DNA of 64,000 bases from Taenia hydatigena (lineage: Eukaryota > Platyhelminthes > Cestoda > Cyclophyllidea > Taeniidae). This document shows, piece after piece, positions 14,301 to 29,300 of this stretch; within the stretch, counting starts at the first letter, position 1, and every line of letters begins with the position of its first letter. A program made the translations under genes and the position numbers. The notes beneath the pieces are model-generated. The model was not told where the DNA came from and did not search any database. It worked only from the letters and a program-made list of their open reading frames with translations. The DNA lies in the NCBI GenBank assembly GCA_036345935.2, contig JADWOT020000003.1:15787901-15851900 (forward strand), written 5' to 3'.

Positions 14301-17300
14301 AAAGTGGTGGTGGATATTAACAGTAAATATCAACTCGTATCATTATTGGTTCTTATTTTGTCTGCTTTAGGCATGCCATACTACCTTCGCCATGATCATC
14401 CTACACAATCATCGAAAAGTAGAAACGACTAGGTATTTGCTTATTTATTTATTTGTTCGACTTCTGCACGAAATTTAGTCTGCGCGTTATAGATATGCCT
14501 TGTATGCCTTAAGCTCTTCTTTTACACTCTCATATGATAATATTCGCTTTCTGGTTTTCCTCATTTCGATCTCCACGACGATGGTACGGTTCTTAAACCA
14601 CACCATTCGACCTACCAACCCCTCAACTCTACATCCATACCCGAGGGACTTATCTCGCTCTTTAAAAGGTTTCGATATAAGAAGGACTATTTTGCATTCC
14701 GTCGACTAAGGTTTCTGTCAAACAGTTCTAAAAAGAAGACATCTGCTATGAGTGACTAAATCTATTGGACAGCATAGAAGGAATGTGTAGCAAACTTTGA
14801 GAACTCGGCGTGTAATAAGTGAAATTTAAAGCCCCTATGGAATACCACTGTCCAACTTTTATGCGCCATTTCTTTCTAATTTACTCATTCCACAAGGCGG
14901 ATATGGATGTGACGCCGATCCTAACTAATGAAGAAGTAGTCGTCATAAGACCTTCGTTTCACCGCAAAAAGCTGGTCACGACAGCAATTAAAACAATAGT
15001 GGAATTTATTTGACAGCCATCTTCTTTAGTATTCCGTGAAGCAGTTCTAAAGTTTGACGTTCATACTGTATACAATACCAGTATTCCAGCCCTTCTTTAC
15101 CTCCGCAATAAGCAGGCTTCTTTGGGAATAACATACGTACTCTCCTTCATCACAAGAACTAGTCCGCTGATGCTGAAGTTCTATGATGCTCTAGGCACCA
15201 CATTTCTGATGAGGAAATATTTCAAGACGAAGGATATTTTTGCAGGAAAATATCCTCACATGCTTCCCGTTGTTGAAATGCCAAAGGCCAAACAATTGGA
15301 TAATGGCTGGGAGGAATTGGATTTATTCCAAGATTCCGAAAATTTACTGCGCCGTAGTTAATACCAGCAAAGTGCTGACTCACCGAGAAATTTCATGATG
15401 CCGCCTGTCCCTTCCACAACCCTCGATAACGACGCAAAAATTAATTAGGAGGAAGTTACGAATAAGGCAAATAACAAGAGAAATTTTTAGTGTTATGGAA
15501 TTTAAAACTATTGTTGCGATTCTTTTGAATGGAATGAACAAGCCACTAACACTCATTTGATTAAAGAGAATTTCGAAAAATCTAACAAGGGTTCAGCGTT
15601 TTAGTTTGTGTAATTTTTACAGTGATTTTGCATCCTACGGCATCTTCAAAGGTCCAACCTGAAAAAATTGGTTGATCGAGTGGGTTGACTTTTGCCAAAC
15701 CCAAAATTAGCACCTACTAACCGGGAGATGAAAAAAGGCAGGGGCTAACCGGGCAATGCATAGCAATTGGTTCCTCAATAACCGGTGCTTGAGGAGATTG
15801 GAAAGAACCGACTAAGACTTGAAGTAATAGTCAAACAAGCATTTACGAAAGTGATTTTTTTCATAAGAAAATCTGCCAATCTTGATAGGTAAACGAAAAA
15901 GTGGGGCGTTGTGATGATCCCATTCGGGTGGAGAGGGATGGTCTTCCTCTTAATGATTTATCAAAAGTCCTGATGACTGAAGAGAATTTTTGGGAGGCAT
16001 CCATTCCATCGAAGGTATCCTCCAGTTTTATTAATATTTCGAATGATTCACTCCGAATCGCTTTAACTTGAGGAAAGATTCTACAAATTTTTTCCTATGA
16101 TATTCTGAATGAAATAAATTAACAACAAAATACATTGTTGAAGGGACAAAATTCATGATCAGATTTGGTCGTCATGCTTTTTGTTATGGGAAAGTACCTT
16201 ATGGTGCCCCTAACTGACACAGCACTTTGACATGAACCCAAGCGTGCTGCTGTTCCTGAATAATTTGTTTAATTTTGCGTGGCCTTCAGATCATGGCAGT
16301 AGCTTCTTAGGCCTCTTGAAAACTCGAGAAGCTATAATGTTACTGTCCTTCCAAGAATAACTGCTAGAGTCGTCGGTGATGGCACTACAATGGAAATATC
16401 CACAATGAGACATTCCAACTCTTCTTAGATAACATATTTCGAAAGCACTTATTCTTTAAGGAGCTTAACAAGGCCATTTTAACCTGCAGATGTCCGCAAG
16501 GGGATTTAGAACTTATAATATTTTATAGAATATCAGTAATGCAGGCAACTTTTTAAATAATCTTTTGGCGCGAAAGCCTTCTCTACAATGATTTTTAGCA
16601 AAGCTGCGTTAAAATTGCAAGTTCACTGGTGCTGCACAGACATTCATTTCCAGTGCAAATTCGGAATCGCTGCCCTGAGCGTCCATGATATCCAGGCGTA
16701 CGACCGTTCTTGAAGTATTTCCACAGTTCACATGCCCTTCTATTACTCGGCCTCCGGGTGCCTCATCACGGTACTTGGGCTGAAGTCTTCAATCTATACA
16801 GACAGGTATCCGCGATGTTTGGATTGTACTCCTCTGACTGGCAGGACTTTCGTCCAGCACCATATACTATAATAGCTGCCTACACTCTCGATAAGAGGCG
16901 CCCAGGCTCGAGTGGACTGAGGGCACTAGGCAGTAATAATGTAGTTGGGCACAATTAACTATTGGCAATCTCCGTATCATACACAGGCTCACCATATTTT
17001 TTAAAATAATTAATCTTAAAAGAAGTTAACATGTCCACTCTCAGCAGCGCATAGTAGTAAAATGATGTAGAACTTTGGATATTTGTGAAAGATTAAACAT
17101 CTAATAAAATTTTAGACAACTTTATTGAAATGCAAAGGGCTTTGTAATTCATTTTGATAAGCAGAGTTTTAGCCGATGGAGAGGTTAAGTGTTGAATTTT
17201 GTGCAGTTCAGAGTCCTCGGTGTTGTGAGCATTGCACGAAGTATTTTCGTGGTGGAAAAAACCGTAGAAATTAAAATAATAATCGGACTACTACAAACTT

Positions 17301-20300
17301 GATAGCAAAATTGATCAAAGGTCTTACCAAAGCAAATTATTTTCTTGTCCAGATTATGGTGCGCTGATATACAATTTTGCTCGTCAAAGACGTAATGGAG
17401 TGTAATGGAGATGGTCAAAGTTTAAATGTGCCCAATTACACATTAGCAGCCACTGTCTCGTCAGTTATCAAGAGTGTAGGCAACTGTGGTGGTGTGTTGT
17501 TGAAAAAGTGTGTAGTGATGGCCAAAGTTGTCAGCAGACGTAGTGAAATTAAGGAATTATAGATGCCCGGTCTAAACGAAGCCCTCAGCCGCAGTGCTGT
17601 GATGAGATGCCCAGTCACCCAGTAACAAGAGGATATGCCAATACTGACAACGTTTTAAGAACAACCGTACGCCTGGATGTTAATGATGCTCCTAAGCATA
17701 GTGGCTTCTCATTCACAGCCCACAACACACATCAGTCAATGCATGGAAAGTCTCATCCTAGGCGCTCCAATGATTGAAATTGCACAAGACTAGTCTTCCA
17801 GCGGCGTCTATGGACTTGATGGTAGAGTTCACAAGACTTAGTAGTTTCAAAAATTCACGCACTACAAACTCACACTCCTGTGCCGACGGAAGAACAGCGT
17901 AGAGAAGTCAATACAACTTCAACTCCTTGAATTTTGTTAACTTCTTCCTCTTTCTATGGAAAACCAAGAAGCACCGATTTGACTCCAATGTTTCATATTT
18001 TGAAAGTCAACAACACGGGAGCATTTCAACCTCATTTTAACCGCATGCCTTAACTTGTATAATGGGATTACCAGTAAGATATGCATTTTACCGGTTAAGT
18101 TCTTCAAACTAGTCCATAAGGTACCAACTAAGCGACGATTAATTTGCCATGTAAAGTACACAAATATTATGGATTGTATACCAAACGACTAAATTGTAAA
18201 CTACGCGACCTTCGCTTATTCTTGTATCAAAAGTCTTCCCCTTAGAGATAGTTGGATTTTCATAATGCCTTACTATCACAATGATGCACCCCTCCTCTAC
18301 TTAAAACAACTTGACAGACCTCTTTCGCCTCACAAGCCTCAGTGCCAATAGGTGTCCCATTCCTAATCCATTGCTCCTCTTTCCCAATCTCAAGAATACC
18401 TGAATATTGCTGCGCTAGGCGGTGTGTTTGAGACTGCTGCATGTAAACTGATATTTCTAGCTCATCTTTTGGCAAGCCTTTAGGTTCTCACCACTCCTCA
18501 CCAAAGTTCTTCACTTTAGCATGACCGAATCGAAATCTCATTTTACTTATCATTAGTAAATCTACTTACCCTCCTTAAGGCGATATGTTCTATTCCTCTC
18601 CTACTAGACACACAGACTTTTGGTCAAATTGTCGCCTTAAGTTTCCCCACCACCATCACCTCCTAAGTTAGACATCTGGAGCAGTTCTTTCACAAGCGCA
18701 CCAGTCACCATAACATCTTCATGCATTCGTCCAGACCATCCACTATCTCACCAGTTCCATTGGTCGTCAAGACTTGTCTGTCGGCTGCTAACCTCTCATG
18801 CAAGTACATGAGATGTGCGTCCATATAGTCACTCACAAGTCTAAATTCCGCCGCACTGAAAAAAAGTCACTTGTAGATGAGTTAATTTTGTGTTTTGCAC
18901 AGCCAACTCCCTCACTCATGTAGTCTCCATGACGATGAGGATGGTCAATTTCATTACCTCAGCATCGTAGGCGCCTCAGAGACTGATGATGATGTGCGTC
19001 TGAACAGGTGACTGCTTCCTTACGTAAGCCACTCTCTGACGTCAACGTAATTTATAAACAAGGATGATTGAAAACCACTTCCGTTTGATCATTACCATCA
19101 CCGACCTACATTAGATTAATTTACTAGAGAAGTGACAACTTGCCATCAGATACTGCTAACAAAGTCAGTTATATTTTGCATTGCCCTTTGTGCATTTGTG
19201 AAAAAGGCAATTAAAAATTGGCGTCTTTATTAAGTAATAACTTCAAAAACTCCTTTCTAATAATACTTTGGAATTTAAAGTTTGATTCTAAAACAAAGTT
19301 TGCTCCAAAGAAATTAAATTTCCAAAGGGAACCTGCTGCTCAGATTGGTAGTGATTTATTGCTGCCTGAGCAGTGACTGCACGGGTAGATAATGAAAGAA
19401 AGTTGCGCCCAGCAACTACGAATTATTTCAGTGCAAATAAAGTTTTTTTTTGTGTGTTTTTGATTAACTCATCAAAAGAAATCAAGAGAAATCGTAATGA
19501 AGTCATAGTTAGGGTCAGAATTACTGCTTTTTGCTAAACACAGGAACCTCCATCGGCATGCAATTCCTTGTTAGAGTAATCAAAAGGCGCGTTCTTCACT
19601 ACATACGCACCTTAATGCTGTCCGTCAAAACCATTTTTGAACCTGCTAGGAAAGATGAGAATCAGTAAGAATTTATAAACATCTATTCAACCTCTACCCT
19701 TATCACGTCCATTAGCAGAGCCACAAGTCATCAACTCATCATCACATTAGTCAACACAAGTCATTTATGTAGTTTTTACACTTTGCCAGAAACGCGTTCA
19801 AAATGTGTTAAAAGATTAGATATATCACCGGATTAAAGCCATCCCATTGCAGCATTCGTAGGCTCTCGTGAAGGGCAAATACTAGCATTGTGCGGTCTTT
19901 TGCATGGATAGGAAGCCACGCTCTTGAGAAGTGACCTAGAGGTTAACACACTGGTAAACTGAACTCTCAAATTACATCTGTCTCAATTTTATTGTTTAAA
20001 TTTAATCAATCAGTTTACGGAACGATCTAATGCAAATATGACACAAATGAGTGACGCTTTTAGTTGCAAACAGCTGTTTCAACGCATTCAAATTAAAAAA
20101 AAGCATTTTCATTTAAAATCCGTACATTGACCGCCTTTTTAAAACAATAAGTAGTCAGCACCTTTATCCATAATTGCTCGGATTTAGAAGAGTGTTTAGT
20201 AGACTCCAATTTATAAAGCAATTTCTCCGGCATTGGCAAATTTTACTTGGACCCAGCAATGCTTTTGGCGTATACCACCCTAGTTTTTCTCGATGCTTTA

Positions 20301-23300
20301 AAAACGGGTTGTATCAGTTACTACTTGGTTAATTTAAAACATCCCCTTCGGAATGGCCTTTGTGCCACGAATACGTGAAAACGAATTACGTGTGCCAAAG
20401 TGAGATAAATAGCTTGGCATACAAATAACAGTGTCATATCAGCGATAAAATGTAGACAATACTTTGGGAAAGTAAGATGCCTATAGAAGGATGCCTGGTA
20501 AACATACTTTAGCGATTATTTTTATTGGAAGAATTTAAGAGCTTAAACTTATTGAATTTAATGGGTCCGACTTGGCACAAATCCACTGAAAGGTTGTAGA
20601 TCAAGGTTTTCTTGGCGTATTCAATTGTGGGAAGTATTTGGTCTCTGCACTCAGCTCATACCGATGGACATACTTGGGGACTACTCAAGATGGCCGGTTA
20701 TTTGAACAATAAAAAATTCTGGTCGTGTTATTTGACTAATGCATTTTAATAACATCTAGAAGTAAGATTAAGCCTAAAAGAATTTCAGTAGCAAGTGCTA
20801 CTATAGCCACATTGACTTGTGACAGTGATGGTAACATGACATGATGGTAACCCCATGCTCTATAGGAAGTCATGCAACGGTTGACGCCACACCTCGCTTG
20901 GACGGTCGGAAAACGTTCCCTATGAATTAGTCCACGGTGCTTAAGCGAATCTTTAGGGACTAGATGAATAAATGAATGAATGAATGAATGAATTGATTTA
21001 GCATAATATCAGCTCCGTGAAGCTACTTTAAATTATACCTTTTCGACAATTAACAAATATAGTGCATTCGATGCAAAACTTTATCCATTTTTGAGGAGTA
21101 GGAAGTCCACAATTCCTTTTCATCCACTGCTGCTCGGAAAAAGGGAAAAGTTTCCGAGACTAAGGAATCAACAAGTTGCATCACTGACATTGCTCTTGAC
21201 TTACAAGTGGTTTACCCACAGCAGATGCGTGACCAAGAGAATATCTAGAAGATTACTGGCAAAAGAGGAAGTGAACTCTGATATCCACCTAAATTTACAT
21301 CAGAGTCTTCATTCTCCATCGGGTTCCATATCCTCTCGACCAAATGGCTCTCTGGACATCCTACATTAATAGCATCCTCCTCCATCATGGCAATATTTTA
21401 TTGCATTGTCACAATTTTTCGTGTTTTTTTTTTTTTGAATTGTTTAACTTTACGGGATCTTAAGCTCCGTGAGTTCAAATATCACCTTCGTATATTGGCG
21501 CTCCTCCTCATACCTGTTTTCACCCAGCCTCTCGGTAAGCTGCTAATAAATCCTCAACACAGACATCGAAGGGCCATAGATCTCAAACATCAACCCATCA
21601 CTTGGGGCAAATTTATCCTCAACTCGTAGACTTGTGCGGTCCATGATAAAGTATGCAAAAAAAACACGTGCATGATTTTGCACAAATCAATCCAGCATTA
21701 TTTTGTTCATCTAAATGAGAAATACGTATGGCACGGTTATTTCTTCAGAAGCCGTTAAAGCAATGAGTAAGCAAATAAATTTCAACACCGGCCGAATCGT
21801 AAGATCCAAACAAAAGTATGCATCTCATTGGTGAGTTGAAAAGGACTCTTTGGATTCAGGAAGGCAATTACTAATTGTATAACCACCGTTTCTTAATTAT
21901 GTGATCTATTGTCGCGTTTTATTAAGAGTCCCTTATAAAATACACCTGACATAAGTGCTTTTCTAGTCAAACCGATAACTTTTGGTCATAAAAGTAAGAA
22001 TTAGTTTAGGAAGTGGGATTTGGACCCATTATTGAATATGCTTTTCTACCATATCAGGACGCTATTTTTAGCTCTTAATACCCGAAGAGCAGCTTCAGGA
22101 TGAAAAGATGTGTGCTTAGGACTAAGGCATTCCTGGATATCTTGTATCGCGTCGAATTAGTGATTTTGCTAATCTTTCTGATAACTAGCATTGTTTTCAC
22201 AGTTACTACTGGAAAATTGAACTCTGATTAAACAGGAGGCAGATTCTTTTAGATTTCATTTTCACCATTAGGGTGAGTATGAGAACACGTGCTTAGCCAA
22301 CACTTCTAGATTCAGAACTTCAACCTGCTTATCAGGTCATGTTTAAAAACAAACCAGCCCAAACCCCAGAACACTGCCTTTTGTAAAGTTGTTCACCCAT
22401 AGATCATTACTTCCGAATTGCGAAGTATTCACGAGATTTGGCCTCCGGGTCCTCGAAACTGACATAAACGTCTAACAAAAGCGGCGCCGATTTGCAAGGC
22501 ATCCCTGAGGAAAGGAACTGGGTAAAGTAGTAACAGAACCAGCTACTTGAGTTCTAGTACCGGTCTTCAAGGCTATGTGAGTAAGAAGTTGACTGGGCGA
22601 AAAACAAATTTTCCCCTTTTCACCATGTATGCTTGAAATCGACTCAATCGGTAATTCTAGAAAGAATTGTTTTAATTGTCCCTGTCGAAGCTTAATGCTT
22701 AAAACTCGCCTTCCCCAGAAAATTAAAGTGTCGTGGATTTTTTAAGACTTAAACTTTATGGATTGTTTCATAAAATAAATTATGTGCCCAAGGAATATAT
22801 TAGAATACCTAGAAGAATGATAAGCCACTTCACTTCCACTTATTTCGTCCATGTCCAACTCTCTTAACATACGAATTCGAACAGCCTCAGCAGGTTAATC
22901 TCGCAAATTCAACCCTGATAAGCCGTAATTTAAGCAAGTATAGCTTCCAGTTCAATTATTGCTTGCTGAATCAGCGTATTGCTATTCTAGTTCTGAGTGT
23001 TGCCTTTATATGTTTTCTGAAGAAATTGCTCGTGATCTTATAATGCTTTTCCTTCATATTAACTGAAAAGATTTAATCGCAGAGTTCAGAGAATTCTCCG
23101 CGATATCTCAACAGGGTAATAAAAAATCTAGGAGACGACACAGATCCCTGTTTAGAGAACAAAACAAGCTTAAGCTTAACAAACACACCTGAAATGCAGA
23201 GAGCATAAAAATGCATCGCTTCAATCACAAAGTCGTTTAGAGAATGGCAAAAGAGCACAATGACATCGTGAATGCTTATTAAATTAATGTCATTTTTTTT

Positions 23301-26300
23301 GAAGAATTGCGTATGCTTTTTTGTAATCTACTGCCTTAGTCACAAAAAGGGCTACTAACAGTCAACGGAGCCTTAGGAACAAAACCGTGAGTATTTATCT
23401 GCACCCACGAAAAGTTTCCTCCACGATGCTGTAGAGAGAGAGCCCAGGATCCGGGGTAGTAGAAAAACGTAAATAGTGGAAGCGTTTCAAGAACAACCGT
23501 GCACTCAAATGTCAGTAAAGCTTGTAGTACTTTATTTGTTAGAGCTGCCGGTTTCTGTCAAGGTCACAGAGGTGGCCGTACTGCCCTAGCTGCGTGGGCT
23601 GGCCTCCGGGCCATGCCAGCACCCTATTTCCCTCTGTCCGGTGAATGTATGTATTCTACCCTGCCACTTTGCCTTCTTTTGCCTTAAGGGAGCCTCGGGA
23701 GGCTGCAAAGCTTTTAGAGGAACGACTTGTTTTATATTTCCCTGGATTATATACATTTTACACATATATTTCAACTTCTTGTGATAATAACTTTTCATCT
23801 GGTGACATTGATGATTTATGTTAACTTTTTCAAGCATCCATAAATCCTAAGACTTTTGAAATCACCCGACTCTTGTCATTAAAAATACTTAAAAATAAAT
23901 CAACGCAGAAATTAAAACATTAGCCTAAAAATATGGATAAAGCTTATCTTAAATTAGGTGACCTTCAAGGTAATCAATTTGTCAAATTAAATTTCAAAAA
24001 GATATTTGAAGACCCAAAACCCGAGAATTTAAATTGACTAAGTTTTTCTTCTAAGGAATGCTCTACTGAGTGTTCGAATGTTTCAACAAACTCAAATTAT
24101 CTTAAATCTTCACAGTGGCTTTTTTCTTAAAAGACGTCATTAAATTTCGCCTAAAAAGGTTGAATTCAAACATTTTACCATGCATGAAAATATCTGTTTC
24201 ATTCGCTGCAAGGTAATGGAAATAATTTCCAAGTTTGCCTCAGAATAGTATTTTAAAAACCGACTTCCCTTTTTGCGTTTTTTTTGTACTGGAGAAAGAT
24301 TCGCAGTTATCTAACACATTGTTCTCGTTATTGAACAACTTAGGCACAGAGAGATCAATCCCTCGATTTTGAACTAATTCTCTCTTAATTTTCTTGCTAA
24401 GCATAGCAAAAATTTTCAATCAAAGATTTATATGGCCATGATCGGCCTGTTCAAAAGAGATAGCCTAGAAATCCATAGGGATAACTCCGTTGACAGTTGA
24501 GCCAATAAAATGTAATAAAAAGTTGAAGCAACTGAAAACTCACTCTAGGATCATCAATTCCAGAAATGGACGCCTCCGGACGATCCAGCACAAGAAAAGC
24601 CGCCAGATTGGCTGTGTAGGAGGCGACAATGATCATCGCAAAGCCCGCCCACACCATGCCCAGAGCTCGCGTTGAAAAGGCCTTGGGTGTTTCGTCGCCG
24701 ATGCCAGAGTTGAGCAGAATTCCCCAAGTGAACCACATAGAGGAGCTGAGATTGAATTCCTCCTCTTTCTCCTCTTCCCCGTTGTCACAAGCGTTTTTAT
24801 CGTTAACGGTGGTGTTGACATTACCCGATTCATGACAACGGGCTCGATGGAAACAACGAATGGCTGAGTAGCGATCAAGAAGGTAGAGGAAGAAGGCCAC
24901 TACGTGAACCGAGACACCGACTAGGACCCAGAGAGTGCTCTCAAAGGGTTGGAGGAATGATGCTAAGTTGGATTTTGATCGCTCCTGAAATACCAAAAGC
25001 TCATCGTACATGGTACTCTTTAATCTCAAACATACCAAAATAAAGATAACAGTTTTTACTCCACCTCACGATGAAAAGTAAATTCATTTTTACGCGACTG
25101 TTTCTCCAATTGTTGATGATGTCGCTCAAAAGAATTGCATTTTGTGGAGCAGAGATTACTCGAGTTAAGCCTGACTTTCGGCTCTATCTACCCTATAAAC
25201 CTTTTTAGATTAGTTAAGCATTTGAAAGACTTCCATGTCAATATAAAATGAAACGTGAGATCAAGTGAAAATTCCAAAAGCAATTATCATCTAAACTGCT
25301 TTGCGAGGAGAGGTGGCTACACACGAAAAACAAATAAAATTTGCTTTGCATGCAAATCGCACCAATATTTTTGACTTTGGGAGTGATTATTGGAGTCGAG
25401 TTTCTAAGCGACACAAAAGTCGTTCCTGATTTGGTAGAAGATGCTTTTACCATCCACCAAGACACAAAAGCCACGACAGCCCATTTGCCACTATAAGAAA
25501 GCGTCGCTGGTACTTGGAACATCCTGGACGACCTCCGCGCGCAACACACCCATCCCGTGAGGCCTTTTCAGTCAGCAAGGTTTGTCCTCCTGTCTGATGG
25601 TAGAAATTTCCGACCACTACAGCAGATCAGCACCAACAGAGTGGAGAACATTCTGAATGCATTTACTGGTTATTGAATCTAGATCTATGCAAGTTCGCCG
25701 TATAAAAGTTAAAATATTGTCAAATCACTTTGTTTTAAGTCCCGCTCTGTCAAGTATAAGGGAGACACAGGTGACCGCAAAGAAAAGTTTACTATATTCT
25801 CGGTGCTAGTAGGAAATGTGATTGCCATGGAGAGGAGGTATGAGCTGTAGAGCACTGCGAAGTCTTCATCATTATCTCCTAGATCAATTCCCCTCCCCGA
25901 TAGAATTTATAGAGAAAGATAAAGTTAGACATCCTAGTCTCATCTACCAAACATACTACTGGCGTTAGCAGCATCCTTGGGGCTGTCTCGAGACTTGTTG
26001 CAGGTCGTAGAAAGACAAATCACAGCCTTCTGCTATTGAAAAAGCCAGTAAACAACTGAGGAAGACGCTCAGATAAAGAAGGGAACATTTTACTCTCCAT
26101 AGATTGTACTTCCGTATTTGATTACTTAATTATCTATTGACCAAGTTGTGCCGAGTTAAAAACAAGTGGATGGGTTTAAATGGATTAGGCAGTGACGGGA
26201 CTGATAGGAGTTAGCCAATGACATATTTGTTCGCTGAGTAAAAATTGGAATGACCAAGTTTGTTAGTCCATCAGACAGCGAATTAGCCTTCCTGAATTAA

Positions 26301-29300
26301 TTATCTTTGAGGCTTTTTTGCTATCAAATGTACGTGGCACCCATCCGTTTAGTTCCTCCCCCCCTTTCATGACTTTCCAGGTTGTTGTAGATGCGTACCA
26401 GGTGTCACTCCCAGTCAACGCTACACTAGTCATATTGATACATCAAAGCCTTTCACATCTAGTTTATAATCCATTTGCTTCTATCAATTGCACCTAAATG
26501 CACATTTTATTATTAAAGAGAAACAACCACCTGCCAAGGTGATGCATTTGTGTCAATGCCAATGTCCACTTTTTTGGGAAGGTGGTAATACTTTCACTAT
26601 TCCCTCTTACCTTTCAGTTTTGGAAAAGTTCATGGTACCTTTTATCCATAAAAAATATGATTCATTGGATTCAATAAGTCGATGCCTTATTTTCGTCCTA
26701 AAAACATTCACACTGCACATTAAGGGATTCCACTTTCTAACCTATAAACCGTCAAATCCACTTTAAGCCCTGAAGCAAAAAAAAAAACAATTGTAGTAGA
26801 TGGCAAATGGCCAGAGAATGCATTTTGAACGTTTTATTCGATTTGAATTTTCTGGAAAAATCTTAGATTTTATTCCCAGGAATAAAAAACTATGAAATAT
26901 TTATACCCAAATCTCATTAGTTCTGGCTAATTCTTGGGAATGATTTCTATCAAATGTAAATTTGGACTAACAGCGGGCACATTCACAAAGATTTCTGCTT
27001 TTTCAACATTCTAATCGGTAGGATTTTAGCTGAATAATATGGTCGCCTCATGTGGCTAATTTGACAACTTACCAACCATCCTGCACTGTATCTGCCCCAG
27101 GCAAAGAGGCCGTCTCAAACCACAATGAGTGATTAATTGCTTTTCCACCGAGTAAAAATAGTAACTATTCCATTATTGGAACTGAGTGGTTACTTACCCT
27201 CAACCAGTCTATCCTAAGGATGGCGAGACTCTTAGCTCGATTGCTGATCATAAATAATGTCTAGTGGTAGGGGAGATTAGCTGTCTGGTCCGGTTGACTT
27301 TTGCATCGCATAAAAGCCACCTTTTGAAGGAAACTAAAGGAAGCGTTACAACATCCGTCCAGCTGAACTCTTTCTATAAAGGCAATGCAAATGACTCATG
27401 GCTCAGAACCATCCTATGTAGATGGACAATTGTTTACGCAGTAATATGATAGTCCAAACATCACATCACTCTGTGTCGGAAGAGGGCCCATCCTTTTGTG
27501 TCATACTGCCTTTCCATTTTGAGAGTCGATTCTACCACCCAGGGGGATAATCATCAAAGTGATCATCTTCTCAAAGGGGATGAAGAGGACAGGACTGACT
27601 CATTGCACAAATTACTTTAGCATACTCCTAAATTAATAGTGAAATCAGGAAGTTAGCGGCTACTTTATGGCGGCATTTGAGGGTTCATGAGCATTGCTTA
27701 AACCACGCCAGAGAAGGCATGGCATCGTGACTACACTAGTTTCACGAAAAATACTCATAAACAGGGGGTTCTGTTACAGAATTAAAGTCCCTTTCTTTTT
27801 TTAAAACACGTTCAACCAATCAAAATTTAACTTTAAGGTTTGTTCATTTTGTGAATCGTCTCAAATAAAATAAGCCCAAAAATGGGGGAAACAAACGACT
27901 CACTTGCTACATTCCGTTGGATCATAAATAAACTTCTTGAGGGGTAATCATGAGGTCGAATTAAACTTTAAGAGTATGGTTTAAAGCATAAAAATTATTT
28001 GCACCAACTTCCTAGGTTGGGTAAAACTAAGCTCTGAATAATTTGAGACAAATTTAGTTGAATTTGTTAAACTCGGGTCTTCGAGGACCTAGAAGAACAA
28101 ATAATTTTCTTGCAATCGTGACAAAACACCTTAATTTTGTTATAAAAATAGTCGAAGCATTCGTTAAAATAGTTTGAATAAGTTAAGGATTGGAAGTTAA
28201 TTATCATTGCGAATGCTCAATGCAGAAGGAAGGTGGTACTGCTGTACTATACCTTCGTTTAAATGCATCGTTCAGATGGGAGGCGGTCAATTAAAGTCCG
28301 TCACCTTATGGAACAAGCACGTTTAGCTCCGAGGAGGGCATGGACTCGTTTTTATTTATGCAACAACCCATTAGCCCTTACTCCAATGGTCCAATAAAGG
28401 GTGTCATCCTCCATCCACTCTTCTCGTCCTAAGGGCGCGAAACCAGATATGAAGCACTAAATTTTCAGGTGGTGCTGTGTTTTATCACCCCCTGATAACC
28501 ACCATTTTATTGGCAGTATGTCAGAGAGGGGCAACGGGTAATGGTCCCATTTGGAACAAATATTAAACTCACACATGCGAAAGATTTGACTTTTCTCTGC
28601 TTTTAAATTCAGCTATTTCCAAGGCATAAGATTGTCGTAAACTCTCATTCAACAGGTTTAACCTTCACAGATCCTCCACCTACTTCCGTACTCGTAACCA
28701 GGGGTGGCTCACATCATCTCTTGTTTGGTTTATGAAAGTGTGGCTTATGAACGTCTCGTACAACACACTTTGACCTGTCATAAACTTAGTAGCGCTTCTT
28801 TTTGCGTGAATTCGTTAGCAAATCAAGAAATGTTTTTTTTTCATATGAGAAGAGGATGAAAAGAAGCTAAGTAGTTGTTCATCGAAGGTGTTTGCTAAAT
28901 TACTTCAGGCGATTAGAAATTGCATGATATCGGTACACCTTATCTCACTTTACATCCCACATTCAAGTGGAATAATTATAAATAAAAAGCAAAGATTCTC
29001 AACCATCATGTTCCATGCAAAAAAGACGCTAGTCTTTACGCAATGACCAAAAATTTTAGTGCGGTTTTGCAAACAAGCCGCTTCAGTGACTTAATGCCAG
29101 TTGTAGGTGGCCGTTCAGGTATGTGATTGCCTAAATGTACAAACCACAAAGCATAGATGAAATGTCTCAGTATGCTTCATTTTTCGGCGCTTTGAACCCT
29201 CGATTTGTAAAAAAACTGGCCAAACTTCTTAAATGCAATTTTAGCTTGTCTGAAACTTCACGAGCTGAGTCTGCAGAATCCTCATGTATAGTTCCTTGCA

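Larger units (their letters stand above)
10125..24543 (-). other. GluN1 large intron (14.4 kb)
   Basis: Flanked by codons that are adjacent in all GluN1 proteins, so it is a single intron. It holds an open-frame remnant at 14819-15361 on the opposite strand, family B copy 1 at about 18560-18860, an ATGA microsatellite at about 20964-20994 and family A copy 4 at about 23530-23720. The remainder is AT-rich with no recognised feature. Confidence 0.75.
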
